NCBI GenBank assembly: GCA_026990035.1
Contig: JALSIM010000039.1
Coordinates: 57,834 to 121,833 of the forward strand
Direction: 5' to 3'
Source: Alphaproteobacteria bacterium
Lineage (GTDB): Bacteria > Pseudomonadota > Alphaproteobacteria > Geminicoccales > Geminicoccaceae
Length of the DNA stretch: 64,000 bases
The position numbers and the translations under genes were made by a program. Position 1 is the stretch's first letter, and the number at the start of each line of letters is the position of its first letter. The notes under the pieces were generated by a model. It had not been told where the DNA came from and ran no database searches. It saw only the letters and a program-made list of their open reading frames with translations. This document shows, one piece after another, positions 63,890 to 64,000 of the stretch.

Positions 63890-64000
63890 ATGTATGTTCG
63901 TGTCAACGCAGGCCTCATCGGTGCCAAAACGGTGCCAAAACTGACCGACGCTCTGATCAGGAACGCTGCACCTCCAGCCGCTGGCACACGGACCATCTGG
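63890..64000 (+). CDS. Tyrosine-type integrase, N-terminal part (cut by window edge)
   Basis: 37 codons from ATG 63890: after a short leader they read KLTDALIRNAAPPAAGTRTI, the opening of the Arm-DNA-binding (DUF4102-like) domain of tRNA-targeting tyrosine recombinases. The start is uncertain because the leader is not family-like; a GTG near 63932 could also serve. The catalytic domain lies outside the window. Confidence 0.75.
   Translation, partial: MYVRVNAGLIGAKTVPKLTDALIRNAAPPAAGTRTIW

Larger units (their letters stand above)
63764..64000. mobile_element. Left end of an integrative element (continues past the window)
   Basis: A tRNA-Lys 3' fragment is followed 80 bp on by the beginning of an integrase reading away from it. 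With the fragment's CCA end on the left, the intact tRNA-Lys should lie further right and the element between them. Confidence 0.75.

Overview
The window is a high-GC chromosome segment from an alphaproteobacterium, most likely Rhodospirillales-like or a related deep branch. Evidence for this is the block murA / DUF2948 / hisD / UPF0262 / low-molecular-weight phosphatase, the ZapA and 6S RNA pair, DUF2336 and MmcB family proteins, a short SRP RNA in front of dnaX, and a lanthanide-type methanol dehydrogenase. Genes are packed tightly, with many 4-base start/stop overlaps. Long open frames lying antisense to real genes are frequent and were treated as high-GC artefacts.

Layout. Positions 1-31400 are ordinary core genome. 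They hold cvpA(partial)-radA-mlaF-mlaE-alr-dnaB, a DUF2336 gene, mmcB, nudC, the SRP RNA ffs with its own promoter, dnaX-ybaB-recR, def-fmt-truA, dapE-dapD, an FAD-linked 2-hydroxyacid dehydrogenase, an acyl-CoA dehydrogenase, a YmdB-type phosphoesterase, 6S RNA, zapA, gap-fba-thiE-efp-suhB and the murA/hisD/dcd block. A tRNA-Thr(GGT) at 31474-31549 borders a decayed accessory island (about 31550-37300). The island has an HTH remnant, an SF3-like helicase, a gene frameshifted by a 20-bp tandem duplication, an AlpA/excisionase-like gene, a RelE/HigB-HigA toxin-antitoxin pair and a C-terminally truncated type III-like restriction helicase. No integrase remains in it.

Positions 37498-47467 form one long operon for a cytoplasmic group 3b-type [NiFe] hydrogenase (beta, cyclic-nucleotide-binding protein, gamma, small and large subunits, maturation protease) with HypA, HypF, HypC, HypD and HypE. 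HypB is absent from the window and this HypA lacks its zinc domain. Positions 47492-58406 are a lanthanide-dependent methanol oxidation locus built around xoxF. One side carries a SoxYZ-like carrier, an MBL hydrolase and a membrane-anchored coiled-coil protein with an exact 42-residue repeat. The other side carries a pentapeptide protein, a XoxJ protein fused to the CXXCW rhodanese-like protein, a four-cysteine cytochrome c and four small genes, mostly for secreted proteins of unknown function. Together these two loci suggest an organism that draws electrons from H2 or NAD(P)H and from methanol or other primary alcohols.

Positions 58574-64000 are accessory. They hold two exported or membrane proteins of unknown role, then two CARF proteins of the type III CRISPR signalling world (a Card1/Can2-like CARF-PD-(D/E)XK nuclease and an NE0113-family CARF protein) with no Cas10 and no repeat array in view. 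The window ends in a 46-bp 3' fragment of tRNA-Lys(CTT) and the first codons of a tyrosine integrase, so the left end of a second integrative element lies at about 63764.
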